The notes under the pieces: generated by a model
Told to the model about the DNA's origin: nothing
Databases searched by the model: none
Seen by the model: only the letters and a program-made list of their open reading frames with translations
Made by a program: the position numbers and the translations under genes
Part shown: one piece after another, positions 8,064 to 17,337 of the stretch
Numbering within the stretch: the stretch's first letter is position 1
Layout: each line of letters opens with the position of its first letter
NCBI GenBank assembly: GCA_040219025.1
Contig: JAVJTE010000027.1
Location: 1-64,000 of the forward strand
Source: HT1-32 sp040219025
GTDB lineage: Bacteria > Pseudomonadota > Alphaproteobacteria > Rhodospirillales > HT1-32
Direction of reading: 5' to 3'
DNA length: 64,000 nt

Positions 8064-9821
8064 ATGACGGACGCCGTTCTTGCGCCGGATGACCGGGCGG
8101 GCCTGTCACTGCGGTGGCGGCTTGCCCGCTGGGTGCCTTCGCTGTCGCTCGGTGTGCTGCTCGCCTGGATGGTGCTGGTGCCGCTGGCTCTGGTGCTGAT
8201 TTCCAGCTTCAAGCCAACCGGTTTTCCATCTGACAAGGGATGGACGACCGAAAATTACAGCGACGTCTATTTCAGTGCTGAATTCTGGGAACTGGTCGGC
8301 AACACGGTCCAGTTTGCCTTTGGCGCGACCATCATGGCGCTGTCACTGGGGGCACTGATTGCCTGGCTGGTCGAACGGTCCGACCTGCCGATGAAGGGGC
8401 TGGTCCGGGCACTGGTCATCCTGCCAATGGCGACGCCGCCGGTACTGATGGCGATCGGCTGGGTGATGCTGCTCAGCCCGCGTACCGGTGCCATCAACGA
8501 CCTGCTGATCTATCTGTTCAATCTCGATTCAGCACCGATCAACATCTATTCCATGGGCGGCATGATCTTCGTCGAGGGCCTGGCGCTTGTCCCCTCGACT
8601 TTCCTCATCCTGTCACCGGCCTTCCGCAACATGGACCCGAGTCTGGAAGAAGCCGCCTTCACCAGCGGGGCCGGTCTGTTCACGACCATCCGGAAGATCT
8701 TTCTGCCGCTGCTGGCACCAACCATCATGGCAGCGGCTGTCTTCCTGCTGATTGTCGGTTTTCTGGTCTTCGATATTCCCGGCACCATCGGTATGCCGGT
8801 TGGTATTTTCGTGCTGTCCAGTCAGGTGGTTTATCTGGCGAATGATGCGCCGGGCGGGCTGCCGGAATACGGGCTGATCAGCGCCATGGCGATCTTCTTT
8901 CTGGTCATCGTGCTGACCCTGGCCTGGAGCTATCAGCGCTATACCCGGTTGCAGGGCCAGTTTGTCACCGTCACCGGCAAGGGCTGGCGGCCACGGTCGG
9001 TGGCGCTCGGCAAATGGCGCTGGCCGGCCTTCACGATGATTGCGGTCTATTTCCTGCTGGCAGTTGCCGCTCCCGTCGCCATCCTGATCTGGACCAGCCT
9101 GATGCCCTATCAGTCGGGGGTCTCGCTCGATATGCTGGAAAAGGCGACGCTGGCCAATCACATCGATTTCTTCTCGAACCGGCGGGCTGTCCAGTCATCG
9201 ATCAACAGCGTGCTGATTGCGATTGCCGCCTCAACGGCGGTGGCTCTGCTGTCGGTGCTGGTCTCCTGGGTTGTGATCCGGTCGAAGGCACCGGGGCGCA
9301 AGATCATCGACGCACTCTCCTTCCTGCCCATCGCCATTCCCGGAACGCTGATCGGGGTCGGGCTGATCTATGTCTATCTGACCATCAATTTCATCCCGAT
9401 CTATGGCACGATCTGGATCATCATGATCGCCTATACCACCAACTACCTGTCCTTCGGCAGCCGGGCCACCCACGGGGTGATGATCCAGCTGCATGCCGAC
9501 CTTGAAGATGCGGCAAAGACCAGCGGGGCCGGATGGTGGCGGACGATGCGGCGGATTATCGTTCCGCTGGCTTTCCCGGCGATTGCCGCCGTCTGGATCT
9601 GGGTGCTGGCGCATTGCATGCGGGAGCTGACATCCGCACTGCTGCTGGCGGGTGCGAATAACACAACCCTGCCGGTCCTGCTCTGGGGCTACTGGTCGGG
9701 GGGAGAGCCGAACAAGGCCGCGGCCATCGGCGTCTGGCTGGTCTTTGCCATGCTGATCTGCGTGGCCGGCTGGCAGATCATGGCAAGTCGCAGCAAATCC
9801 TCGGGCAGAGAGGCCTTCTAG
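8064..9821 (+). CDS. ABC importer permease, two fused membrane domains
   Basis: A 585-residue FbpB-type permease with two homologous halves. Each carries the coupling-helix motif that contacts the ATPase (EEAAFTSGAG...LPLLAPTIMAA at ~195-220 and EDAAKTSGAGWWRTMRRIIVPLAFPAI at ~480-505), and about 12 membrane segments are visible. One polypeptide thus supplies the whole channel. It starts 45 bp after the binding-protein gene; its stop is immediately followed by the ATPase start. Confidence 0.93.
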   Translation: MTDAVLAPDDRAGLSLRWRLARWVPSLSLGVLLAWMVLVPLALVLISSFKPTGFPSDKGWTTENYSDVYFSAEFWELVGNTVQFAFGATIMALSLGALIAWLVERSDLPMKGLVRALVILPMATPPVLMAIGWVMLLSPRTGAINDLLIYLFNLDSAPINIYSMGGMIFVEGLALVPSTFLILSPAFRNMDPSLEEAAFTSGAGLFTTIRKIFLPLLAPTIMAAAVFLLIVGFLVFDIPGTIGMPVGIFVLSSQVVYLANDAPGGLPEYGLISAMAIFFLVIVLTLAWSYQRYTRLQGQFVTVTGKGWRPRSVALGKWRWPAFTMIAVYFLLAVAAPVAILIWTSLMPYQSGVSLDMLEKATLANHIDFFSNRRAVQSSINSVLIAIAASTAVALLSVLVSWVVIRSKAPGRKIIDALSFLPIAIPGTLIGVGLIYVYLTINFIPIYGTIWIIMIAYTTNYLSFGSRATHGVMIQLHADLEDAAKTSGAGWWRTMRRIIVPLAFPAIAAVWIWVLAHCMRELTSALLLAGANNTTLPVLLWGYWSGGEPNKAAAIGVWLVFAMLICVAGWQIMASRSKSSGREAF

Positions 9822-10901
9822 ATGCTATCAATCCGAAACCTGCAGGTTGCCTACCCCATTCAGGGTGGCTTTCACCTGGCTGTCCGCGATACCTCGCTGG
9901 AGGTGGCGGCGGGCGAATTCTTTACCCTGCTGGGGCCATCCGGCTGTGGCAAGACGACGACGCTGCGCAGTGTCGCGGGCCTTGAAACACCGACCGGCGG
10001 GCGGATCGATATCGGCGGGGTCACGGTCTTCGACGGTGATTCGGGCCTCATCACCCCGCCGCAGAAGCGCAATATCTCGATGGTGTTCCAGTCCTATGCG
10101 GTCTGGCCGCATATGACGGTGGCCCAGAATGTCGGGTTTCCGCTGGAAAGCATGAGAATGCCGAAGTCGGAGATCCGGCCGAAGGTGCTGGAGACCCTGC
10201 GGATGGTCGGCCTCGACGGTTATGAAGACCGGCCGGCAACCCAGCTTTCCGGCGGCCAGCAACAGCGCGTCGCCCTCGGTCGGGCGCTGGTGAAGGGGGC
10301 TGACCTGCTGCTGCTGGATGAGCCGCTGTCAAACCTCGACGCCAAGCTGCGCGAGCAGATGCGCAGCGAATTGCGGACCCTGCAGACAACCCTGGGCCAG
10401 ACGACAATCTATGTCACCCATGATCAGGAGGAGGCGCTCAGCCTGTCCGACCGGATTGCGCTGATGGATGGCGGCGACCTGATCGAGACCGGCACACCGC
10501 TGGAGCTCTATCTCCGGCCCCGGCATATCTTCACCGCCCGTTTCATCGGCCAGGCAGAGTTCATTCCCTGCAGCGGCCTGACCCGTGATGGCGACAGCCA
10601 GCGGGCGGAAACACCCTTCGGCCCGATGCTGGTCACCGCCAATGACCGCGATGAGGGGGATCTGCTGCTGGTGCGCCCGGAACATATCCAGTTTGCCGAC
10701 GTTTCCAGAGGAGATGCGCCGAACTGTTTCGACGGCCAGGTCGTCTCCGCCTCGTTCTCGGGCAAGCATGTCGAGTATGTGGTGGCCGTCGCTGACCGGC
10801 AGGTCGCCGTACAGGCTGCATCGCATACCATCAACAAGGCGGGCGACAAGGTCCGTCTGCATATTCCACCGGAACTACTGGTGCCATTGAAGGACAGCTG
10901 A
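9822..10901 (+). CDS. ABC importer ATPase (PotA/FbpC type)
   Basis: A 359-residue ATPase. The Walker A is GPSGCGKTT (~39-47), the signature LSGGQQQRVALGRAL (~142-156), the Walker B LLLLDEPLSNLD, and the switch histidine lies in VTHDQEEALS. A C-terminal TOBE-like domain follows (~240-355). It powers import through the fused permease. It starts directly after the permease stop, and the enolase-family gene follows after 2 bp, so the four genes are very probably one transcript. Confidence 0.95.
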   Translation: MLSIRNLQVAYPIQGGFHLAVRDTSLEVAAGEFFTLLGPSGCGKTTTLRSVAGLETPTGGRIDIGGVTVFDGDSGLITPPQKRNISMVFQSYAVWPHMTVAQNVGFPLESMRMPKSEIRPKVLETLRMVGLDGYEDRPATQLSGGQQQRVALGRALVKGADLLLLDEPLSNLDAKLREQMRSELRTLQTTLGQTTIYVTHDQEEALSLSDRIALMDGGDLIETGTPLELYLRPRHIFTARFIGQAEFIPCSGLTRDGDSQRAETPFGPMLVTANDRDEGDLLLVRPEHIQFADVSRGDAPNCFDGQVVSASFSGKHVEYVVAVADRQVAVQAASHTINKAGDKVRLHIPPELLVPLKDS

Positions 10902-10903
10902 AA

Positions 10904-11989
10904 ATGTTTGCTGCCGGTCCCTATGATCTGCCCCTGAAGGTCGTTTACCGCTGGGCAAAGGGTGAACATACCAGCCGTGCAGGTGCCATCCTGCGCTGCA
11001 TGATCGACCAGTATGAAGGCTGGGGTGAGGTTGCCTTTGGCCCGCATGTGGAAATCAACGGTGCTGAACTGGCGCTGGAGTTGCTGGCCCTGACGAAGGG
11101 TCTTAATCCGGAAGATGATGATTTTCTGGTGCAGCTTGATCAGCGTGAAATGCATAACCGCATGCGCTGTGCGATTGCGACGGCTTGGCTGTCGGCACGG
11201 GCTGCCGCCGCAGGAAAACCGTTCAACCGGTATATGGCTGACGAGGCGGGCGGCGAAGTTGCGGCACCGCCAATGCAGGTGCCGATCAACGGGCTGGTCG
11301 GGGAGCAGGATATCGGTGCCGCCATAACACAGGCAAAAGGCTATGCCGAACACGGCATGACCACCCTGAAGATCAAATGCTTCGCCGATGTCGATCATGA
11401 TTTCGCCCGGGTCTCGGCGCTGCGGGACTCCTTCCCCGATTTTGCCTTCCGGCTGGACCCGAATGATGCCTGGAAAACAGTGCGGGATGCGCTTGCCAAT
11501 ATGGAACGGTTTGCGCCGCTGGGAATCGATTATGTCGAAGACCCGCTGGATACCGGTACTGCAACGATTGAAGACATGGCGGCCGTCCGGAAATCCGGTG
11601 CTATCCGCTCCGCATGGGATAACCCGGTGGAAACACTGGAAGATATGCGCCGTCTTGTCGATGCGGAGGCAGTGGATGTCTTCATCTACAAGATGCCGCG
11701 CGCCGGTGGTCCGGACCGTCTGAAGGCAATGGTCGATTTCGCGACATCGGCGGGTATCCAGAGCGTCAATACAGGTCCGCTGGAAACCGCCATCGGCACA
11801 GTCGCCGGCCTGCATATGACCACGCTGTTTCCCGCACCACTTGCGCATAGCGGGTTTTCGCTCAGCGGACATTACGCCCGTGACCTCGCCGACGTCCCCC
11901 CTGTGGTGGATGGCGTGCGCACCCTGCCGGACCTCCCGGGACTGGGCATCGCCCCGGACGCGGCTTACCAGCAGAACATGATCAGCTGA
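10904..11989 (+). CDS. Enolase-superfamily enzyme (muconate cycloisomerase subgroup)
   Basis: A 361-residue enzyme of the mandelate racemase/muconate lactonizing group. The superfamily abstracts a proton alpha to a carboxylate with Mg2+ bound. All expected residues are present: K156-I-K158, metal ligands D185 (RLDPND), E212 (YVEDPL) and D239 (SAWDNP), and the second base K263 (IYKMPRAGG). Substrate cannot be read from sequence. Being the last gene of the importer operon, it probably acts on the imported carboxylate, which argues against a pure iron importer. Some divergence from well-known dipeptide epimerases and muconate enzymes is evident, so I leave the reaction open. Confidence 0.85.
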   Translation: MFAAGPYDLPLKVVYRWAKGEHTSRAGAILRCMIDQYEGWGEVAFGPHVEINGAELALELLALTKGLNPEDDDFLVQLDQREMHNRMRCAIATAWLSARAAAAGKPFNRYMADEAGGEVAAPPMQVPINGLVGEQDIGAAITQAKGYAEHGMTTLKIKCFADVDHDFARVSALRDSFPDFAFRLDPNDAWKTVRDALANMERFAPLGIDYVEDPLDTGTATIEDMAAVRKSGAIRSAWDNPVETLEDMRRLVDAEAVDVFIYKMPRAGGPDRLKAMVDFATSAGIQSVNTGPLETAIGTVAGLHMTTLFPAPLAHSGFSLSGHYARDLADVPPVVDGVRTLPDLPGLGIAPDAAYQQNMIS

Positions 11990-12067
11990 AACGGCTGCCC
12001 GGCTGACCGGTTTGCGCCGGCTCCGGAACGACGAGAGCAGTCAGGATCGTCAGAAGGGAGAGATTGG

Positions 12068-12139
12068 CAGGGGCACCAGGATTCGAACCTGGGATGGCGA
12101 GACCAAAACCCGCTGCCTTAACCGCTTGGCCATGCCCCT
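12068..12139 (-). tRNA. tRNA-Gln (anticodon TTG)
   Basis: On the minus strand the acceptor AGGGGCA pairs with TGCCCCT; the T arm GGTTCGAATCC and the D arm are standard, and the anticodon loop TTTTGGT gives anticodon TTG. The 3' CCA is encoded (12065-12067). It lies between the importer operon and ispE. Confidence 0.95.
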
Positions 12140-12186
12140 GTGCGGGGTGTGTTTTAGGGCCTCGGAGGCCCGGTTGCAATAGTCGG

Positions 12187-13071
12187 TTAAGCGATTGCGT
12201 CTGACAGCAGCGGTGCGGCGGCGGACCACCATTCCGGGTTCTCTGACGATAGCTGCAGGGCTGCCTGTTCGGCAGTCTGGCGGTCTTCAAACAGCCCGAA
12301 ACAGGTTGCCCCGCTGCCCGACATGGCGGCATGACGACATCCGCCGAGACCATGCAGGCGTTTCAGCACCCCGCCCACCATCGGTGCCAGCCGGATAGCC
12401 GGTGGCTGCAGATCGTTATGGCGTTCCTGCAGGACGGCAATCAGGCCGCTCAGATCCGCAAGCTTGCTGGCAGCCGGTGCCGGAATATCTGTAAAGCTGC
12501 TGTCGCGCCGCCGGAATATTTCCGGTGTGGAAAGCGCGATCCGGGGATTGACCAGAACCAGCCAGACCGGGGCAATCCGGTCGACCGGCTGCAACACCTC
12601 CCCGATACCGCTGGCCAGTGCGGCCTTTCCGGCCAGACACATCGGCACATCCGCCCCCAGCCGCAGCGCCAGCCGGGCCGTGACATCGGTTGGCAGGTCG
12701 AGGTTCCAGAGCTTCGACAGACCCCGAATTGCCGCCGCCGCATCGGCAGAACCACCGCCAATACCCGACGCAACCGGCAGGTTTTTTTCCAGCGTGATGG
12801 CAGCCGCCGGACGGATGCCGGCCTCCGATGCCAGCAGCCACGCGGCCCGGATCACCAGATTGTCGTTGGTGGTGGCAAGACCGTCTGAAAAGGGGCCGGT
12901 GATGGCCAGCGACAGATCGTCCGCCGCCGTCAGGGTCAGCCGGTCGCCAATGCCGGCAAAGGCGATCAGGCTGTCGAGCAGGTGATAGCCGTCATCGCGA
13001 CGCCCGGTGACATGCAGCCACAGATTGATCTTTGCCGCGGCAAATTCGGTAACCAAGGCGGCGTCAGCCAT
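12187..13071 (-). CDS. 4-diphosphocytidyl-2-C-methyl-D-erythritol kinase
   Basis: A GHMP-family kinase phosphorylating CDP-methylerythritol in the MEP pathway to isopentenyl diphosphate. Of its 294 residues the N-terminal AAKINLWLHVTGRRDDGYHLLDSL is the hallmark substrate-binding segment. The ATP-binding glycine loop PVASGIGGGSADAAA lies at ~94-108, and MSGSGATCFGLF near 258 is the third GHMP motif. It overlaps the end of the TPR gene by 8 bp and is translationally coupled to it. Confidence 0.96.
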   Translation of the reverse strand: MADAALVTEFAAAKINLWLHVTGRRDDGYHLLDSLIAFAGIGDRLTLTAADDLSLAITGPFSDGLATTNDNLVIRAAWLLASEAGIRPAAAITLEKNLPVASGIGGGSADAAAAIRGLSKLWNLDLPTDVTARLALRLGADVPMCLAGKAALASGIGEVLQPVDRIAPVWLVLVNPRIALSTPEIFRRRDSSFTDIPAPAASKLADLSGLIAVLQERHNDLQPPAIRLAPMVGGVLKRLHGLGGCRHAAMSGSGATCFGLFEDRQTAEQAALQLSSENPEWWSAAAPLLSDAIA

Positions 13072-14845
13072 CCCTGGCCGGGTTTGCGTCGCCCGGTTTC
13101 AGTCCGTTCTTCAGCTTGTCGGCGATGACATCCAGCAGGCTTTCCTCCGGCTCCAGAGACAGGGCGCGCTGCCACTGAAAACGGGCCTCGTGCCGCCGGC
13201 CCACCTGCCAGTAGGCATCACCGAGATGATCGTTGATTGTCGGGTCATGCGGCATCAGTTCGACCGCCCGCTCCAGCTGTTTCACGGCACCGGCGAAATC
13301 ACCGACCCGGTACAGCGCCCAGCCCAGCGAGTCGACAATCGCGCCGTCATTGGGCCGTAACTTCACGGCCCGCTGGATCATGTCGGTTGCCCGCTCGATG
13401 TTCATGCCCTGATCGACCCAGCTGTAGCCGAGATAGTTCAGCACATAGGGCTGTTCCGGCTCCAGCTCCAGCGCCTTCAGGAAGTCGGCTTCGGCCCGCG
13501 GCCACTGCTTTGAACGTTCAAGTGCAATCCCGCGGGAATAGAAGATACGCCAGTGGTCTTCGCGTACCTCTGTTATCCGCTCGATGGCACGGTCCATTGC
13601 CCGGGCGGAGGCTTCAAACTGTTCATCCTGGCGCAGCACATTGGCCAGGGTGACCAGTGCGTCATAGCGTTCCGGCCGGGCGGTCGCGAGCTGTTCCAGT
13701 TCGGCTGCTGCTGCCTCAACCTCACCCAGATCGGCCATGTTCTGGGCGCGGTTGAGATCGGCCGACCAGCGGAAGGGGGAATCGGCTGGAATGCCCTGAT
13801 AGACCTCGTTCGCCATGGCCAGCCGTTCCTGGCGTTCCAGGATATCGGCAACCAGCAGCCGCGCCATAACGAAGTCGGGGCGCAGTTCCAGTGCCATCCG
13901 GCCAAAGATCAGGCCAAAATCCTGGGAGCCCTGCTGGCGGAGCGAACTGCCGACAGAGAACAGCCCCTCGGCCAGCCCGTCCGTCGCAGAACGCAGCAGC
14001 GGCCCGGGGGTATCCGTTGCCGCCAGCCGTTCTGTCAGCGGAGCCAGCATGCTGTTGTCTGCGTTCGGCTCCAGCAGCCGGTTATAGACGACCTCCGCTT
14101 CATCCCGCCGCCCCTGGCGTTCAAGGAAATTGCCATACATCTGCACCACGCGGAGGGTGAGGCCGCCCTGTGAAGCCGCGGCCTCGGCATAGAACGTCGC
14201 TGCTGCATCACCGAGACCAAGCAGGTCGTTCACCATGGCCGCATGGAAAGCATAGGTGGCCTTGAAATTGTCATCCTTCGATAACGGCTGGAGCGCCGCC
14301 ATGGCCTTGTCGGCATCACCCTGTCCGACAGCGGCCCAGGCTTCCATGAACGGGCCAACCAGCAGATGCAGCGAGCGGTCGGGAATGTCGGTAAGCTCTG
14401 CGCTGGCCTCGGCCCACTGTCCCTGCTTCATGGCTTTCAGGAACAGCACATAGCGGCTGATCGCGGACCGGTCGCCCTCTTCGATCAGGCGGGTTGCCAG
14501 AGCAGCAGCCTCCTCGAACTCGCCTTCCAGCGTCAGCAGCATAAAGGTCTGGCGTGCCAGATCGGCATTGCCCGGCTCGACGGCAATGACCTTTTTCAGG
14601 AATGTGGCGGCTTCTTCATAACGCTGGGCCTTCTGGGCTGCCTGTCCGGCAAGATAGGCACCGGACGGGGTGTCGCGTACATCCACCGGTTTGGCCATGG
14701 TATCGTCCGGCCAGGTGGCCTGTACCCGCAACTCCCCGACATCCGCGCCGGTTGCCGCACAGCCAAGCAGGCTGCCCATGGTGGCGACAACGACCGCCCG
14801 CAGCGTGTTGCGGGGCATCAGCGAAAGCAGCGGGCGTAGGGTCAC
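13064..14845 (-). CDS. Tetratricopeptide-repeat lipoprotein
   Basis: A 593-residue protein with a signal sequence ending in a lipobox-like LLGC (cysteine near residue 29), so probably an outer-membrane or periplasmic lipoprotein. Many TPR units follow, both in the N-terminal half (GAYLAGQAAQKAQRYEEAATFLKKVIAVEPGN region) and clearly near 440-570 (paired A/G-Y repeats such as LNYLGYSWVDQG and DSLGWALYRVGDF). TPR proteins are scaffolds for protein assembly; homologues next to ispE are common in alphaproteobacteria. An internal ATG at residue 10 could be the true start. Partner unknown. Confidence 0.85.
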   Translation of the reverse strand: MTLRPLLSLMPRNTLRAVVVATMGSLLGCAATGADVGELRVQATWPDDTMAKPVDVRDTPSGAYLAGQAAQKAQRYEEAATFLKKVIAVEPGNADLARQTFMLLTLEGEFEEAAALATRLIEEGDRSAISRYVLFLKAMKQGQWAEASAELTDIPDRSLHLLVGPFMEAWAAVGQGDADKAMAALQPLSKDDNFKATYAFHAAMVNDLLGLGDAAATFYAEAAASQGGLTLRVVQMYGNFLERQGRRDEAEVVYNRLLEPNADNSMLAPLTERLAATDTPGPLLRSATDGLAEGLFSVGSSLRQQGSQDFGLIFGRMALELRPDFVMARLLVADILERQERLAMANEVYQGIPADSPFRWSADLNRAQNMADLGEVEAAAAELEQLATARPERYDALVTLANVLRQDEQFEASARAMDRAIERITEVREDHWRIFYSRGIALERSKQWPRAEADFLKALELEPEQPYVLNYLGYSWVDQGMNIERATDMIQRAVKLRPNDGAIVDSLGWALYRVGDFAGAVKQLERAVELMPHDPTINDHLGDAYWQVGRRHEARFQWQRALSLEPEESLLDVIADKLKNGLKPGDANPARDG

Positions 14846-14967
14846 GGTAAACCTCGAACCTGTTTATCTGGAAAAGCATCATACACTGTTACAGAATTGG
14901 CGTTTCGATCCGCCGACACAAGTCACATACCGGTCAATTCGTCTGCAAAGCACGGGAATTTGCTTAA

Positions 14968-15450
14968 ATGAAGCCCGAGACAGGATCAGGCCAGCCACCG
15001 GACAGGGCTGACGTTATCGCGCATCCGCCGGTCCTTTATGGCGGCTTTCTGATGATCGGCGCAATCATGGACCGTCTGGTGCCGCTGGTGGTCCTGCCTG
15101 ACAGCCTCAATCCTGCGGGATGGGTACTGGTGATCTTCAGTTTCGCGATCGGGCTTGCCGCCGTCTTCAGGTTTGTCAGCCGCGGGATCAGTGTGCCAAC
15201 CCATACACCGACGTCCGGGCTGGTGACCGATGGCCTCTACCGCTACAGCCGCAACCCGATCTATCTGGCCCTTACCCTGATCTATATCGGCACGTCGCTG
15301 ATCGCCGGATGGTTCTGGCCGCTTCTGCTGCTGCTCCCGCTGCTCCCGCTGATGCATTACGGGGTCATCCGGCGGGAGGAGGACTATCTCAACGCTAAAT
15401 TCGGGACAGAATACCAAGCGTATCGCAAGGCTGTACGGCGCTATCTCTAG
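14968..15450 (+). CDS. Isoprenylcysteine carboxyl methyltransferase-family membrane protein
   Basis: A 160-residue integral membrane protein with about four membrane segments and the ICMT/NnrU-like C-terminal signature: LVTDGLYRYSRNPIYLALTLIYIG, then RREEDYLNAKFGTEYQAYRKAVRRYL. These residues bind S-adenosylmethionine in family members. Bacterial members are widespread and mostly without an assigned substrate. Single gene, convergent with the TRAP permease (11 bp apart). Confidence 0.85.
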   Translation: MKPETGSGQPPDRADVIAHPPVLYGGFLMIGAIMDRLVPLVVLPDSLNPAGWVLVIFSFAIGLAAVFRFVSRGISVPTHTPTSGLVTDGLYRYSRNPIYLALTLIYIGTSLIAGWFWPLLLLLPLLPLMHYGVIRREEDYLNAKFGTEYQAYRKAVRRYL

Positions 15451-15461
15451 GTACGGAAGCC

Positions 15462-16736
15462 CTACCGGAACAGGGTGTAGGGGATATAGAGTGCGAGGTC
15501 TTTCCAGAACCACAGCAGGACCGCGGTGCCGAGCATCATCACGGCGAACGGCCAGGCCCCCCGGACGACATCTTCCAGCCGCGCCTTGCCGACCGCCTGA
15601 ATGACAAACAGGTTGAGGCCGACCGGCGGGGTGATCAGGGCGGTCTCGATCAGCACGACGAAGAAAATGCCGAACCAGATCGGGTCGATATTCATCGCCT
15701 CCAGGGCCGGGAACAGCACCGGCACCATGATCAGCAGCATCGACAGGGCTTCGAGAAAGAAGCCGATCAGCAGCAGTACGGCACCGACCGCCAGAATGAA
15801 CAGGGCGGGGTCGGAGATATGGGTGGTCAGAAAGGCGCTGATGGTCTGCGGGATCAGATAGAGCGTGATCGCGTAGGAGAAGACTTTCGCACCGGCGACG
15901 ATGATGAAGATCATTGCCGTGGTTTTCAGGGAATCATCGACCGCCTCCCGCAGCTTCGCCCAGTCCATCCGGCGCATGACAAAAGTGATGACCAGCGCCA
16001 GCACGAAGCCGACCCCGGCACTTTCCGACGGGGTTGCGATGCCCGCATAGATCGAGCCGATGATGGCGACGGCCAGAATTACGGTGGGCAGCGCCAGCAG
16101 GGTCGAGCGCCAGCGGGTTGGCCAGTCGGATTTCGGCAGCGACGGTGCAGCACCAAGGCGGCTGTAGAGCATGGCGTAGAGAACGAAGAAAGATGCCAGC
16201 AGCAGTCCCGGCCCGATCCCGGCCAGGAACAGGGTGGGGATCGAGCTTTCGGTAATCACGCCATAGATGATGAGTGGAATGGACGGCGGAATCAGGATAC
16301 CGAGCGTCCCCCCGGCGGCAAGCTGGCCCAGAATGAAGGGCTGGTCATAGCCGCGTTTGGTCATTTCCGGAATGGCGACGGTACCGATTGTGGCGGCGGT
16401 CGCCACGGACGAGCCGGAGATGGCAGAGAACAGGGTGCAGCTTTTGATCGTCGCGACACCAAGGCCGCCCGGCCAGTGCCCGACCCAGGCCTGAACGCTG
16501 GCAAACAGGTCGCGCCCGACGCCGCCTTTCAGCAGCACGTTCGACATCAGCAGGAACAGTGGCACAGCCAGCAGCTCGAAACTATCCATGGTGCCGAACA
16601 GTCGCTGCGGAATGGCGATCATCGGCAGGCCCTTGGCCCAGAGCAGCACGATGCCGAGCGCGCCCAGCGCAAAGGCCACCGGCACCCGCAGCAGCAGCAG
16701 GCCAATCAGGGCACCCAGAATCAGAATAACTTCCAT
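15462..16736 (-). CDS. TRAP transporter large permease (DctM)
   Basis: The 424-residue large membrane subunit with about 12 membrane segments. It carries the family's conserved loops: AISGSSVATAATIGTVAIPEM (~109-130) and GTLGILIPPSIPLIIYGV (~148-165). Together with the small permease and binding protein it imports a carboxylate or related anion, driven by a sodium or proton gradient. It is last in the minus-strand operon DctP-DctQ-DctM, 4 bp after DctQ. The substrate is not evident. Confidence 0.95.
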   Translation of the reverse strand: MEVILILGALIGLLLLRVPVAFALGALGIVLLWAKGLPMIAIPQRLFGTMDSFELLAVPLFLLMSNVLLKGGVGRDLFASVQAWVGHWPGGLGVATIKSCTLFSAISGSSVATAATIGTVAIPEMTKRGYDQPFILGQLAAGGTLGILIPPSIPLIIYGVITESSIPTLFLAGIGPGLLLASFFVLYAMLYSRLGAAPSLPKSDWPTRWRSTLLALPTVILAVAIIGSIYAGIATPSESAGVGFVLALVITFVMRRMDWAKLREAVDDSLKTTAMIFIIVAGAKVFSYAITLYLIPQTISAFLTTHISDPALFILAVGAVLLLIGFFLEALSMLLIMVPVLFPALEAMNIDPIWFGIFFVVLIETALITPPVGLNLFVIQAVGKARLEDVVRGAWPFAVMMLGTAVLLWFWKDLALYIPYTLFR

Positions 16737-16740
16737 GAGC

Positions 16741-17259
16741 TCAATGCACCTGTGGCGGGAGTGGTGTGGCCGGGCCGCGGCCGGTCCAGATCTTGACCAT
16801 TTCAGCCAGTGCCTGCAGCGCCAGCAGTCCGAACCCGACCCAGACCGACGACTGGATGAAAACCAGCGGAACCGCCAGATAGCTGTCGGTGGTATGTCCG
16901 GCCAGCGTTGATTTCAGCCAGATCTGCCAGCTGTACCAGACGGTCATGACGCAGAAGAAAATGACCACGACGAGGGCAAAACTCTCGACCAGATTGCGCT
17001 GCAGGTTGGCGGCCTTGCGGAAGGCGATATCGATGACGATATGGCTGCGTTCCCGCATCACATAGGCAATGGCGAGATAGGTTGCCCAGACCTGGATGAT
17101 GCGGCTGACCTCGTCCACCCAGATGGTCGGCATGTTGAACAGATAGCGCATCACCACCTCGAAGGTGACGAACAGCCCGACGGCAAAGAACGCCCAGCCG
17201 GCAATCTTGCCGGTGACGCCGGACAGCCCGTCGATGATATCGGTGAATTTCTGCAGCAC
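16741..17259 (-). CDS. TRAP transporter small permease (DctQ)
   Basis: A small four-helix membrane subunit (172 residues from the chosen start) containing the family motif ...RYLFNMPTIWVDEVSRIIQVWATYLAIAYVMRERSHIVIDI. The frame is open for another 19 codons upstream, but those run into the intergenic hairpin and read as low-complexity. I prefer the GTG at 17259 (VLQKFTDIIDG), which follows a CAGGGA ribosome-binding-like sequence. Second gene of the TRAP operon. Confidence 0.9.
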   Translation of the reverse strand: MLQKFTDIIDGLSGVTGKIAGWAFFAVGLFVTFEVVMRYLFNMPTIWVDEVSRIIQVWATYLAIAYVMRERSHIVIDIAFRKAANLQRNLVESFALVVVIFFCVMTVWYSWQIWLKSTLAGHTTDSYLAVPLVFIQSSVWVGFGLLALQALAEMVKIWTGRGPATPLPPQVH

Positions 17260-17286
17260 GTTTGTTCCCTGACAGGGCCGGAGAAA

Positions 17287-17314
17287 GCGCCGGCACCCCG
17301 CAGGGCACCGGCGC
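17287..17314 (-). other. Intercistronic hairpin between TRAP binding-protein and permease genes
   Basis: GCGCCGG pairs with CCGGCGC, and an inner CCC/GGG extends the stem; no T run follows on the minus strand. Such hairpins after a binding-protein gene usually stabilise its mRNA or partly terminate, giving more binding protein than permease. Similar structures occur in two other importer operons here. Confidence 0.6.
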
Positions 17315-17337
17315 ATCCGATGGTGATCGCCGGGCGC

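Noticed and set aside
6982..10901. Ferric iron ABC importer (FbpABC)
   Set aside because: Fold and fused permease fit, but the iron-binding tyrosine pair is not seen and an enolase-superfamily enzyme is in the operon; left as substrate unknown.
10508..11872. 454-codon minus-strand open frame opposite the ATPase and enolase-family genes
   Set aside because: Antisense shadow of two well-supported genes; composition is low-complexity and no family fits.
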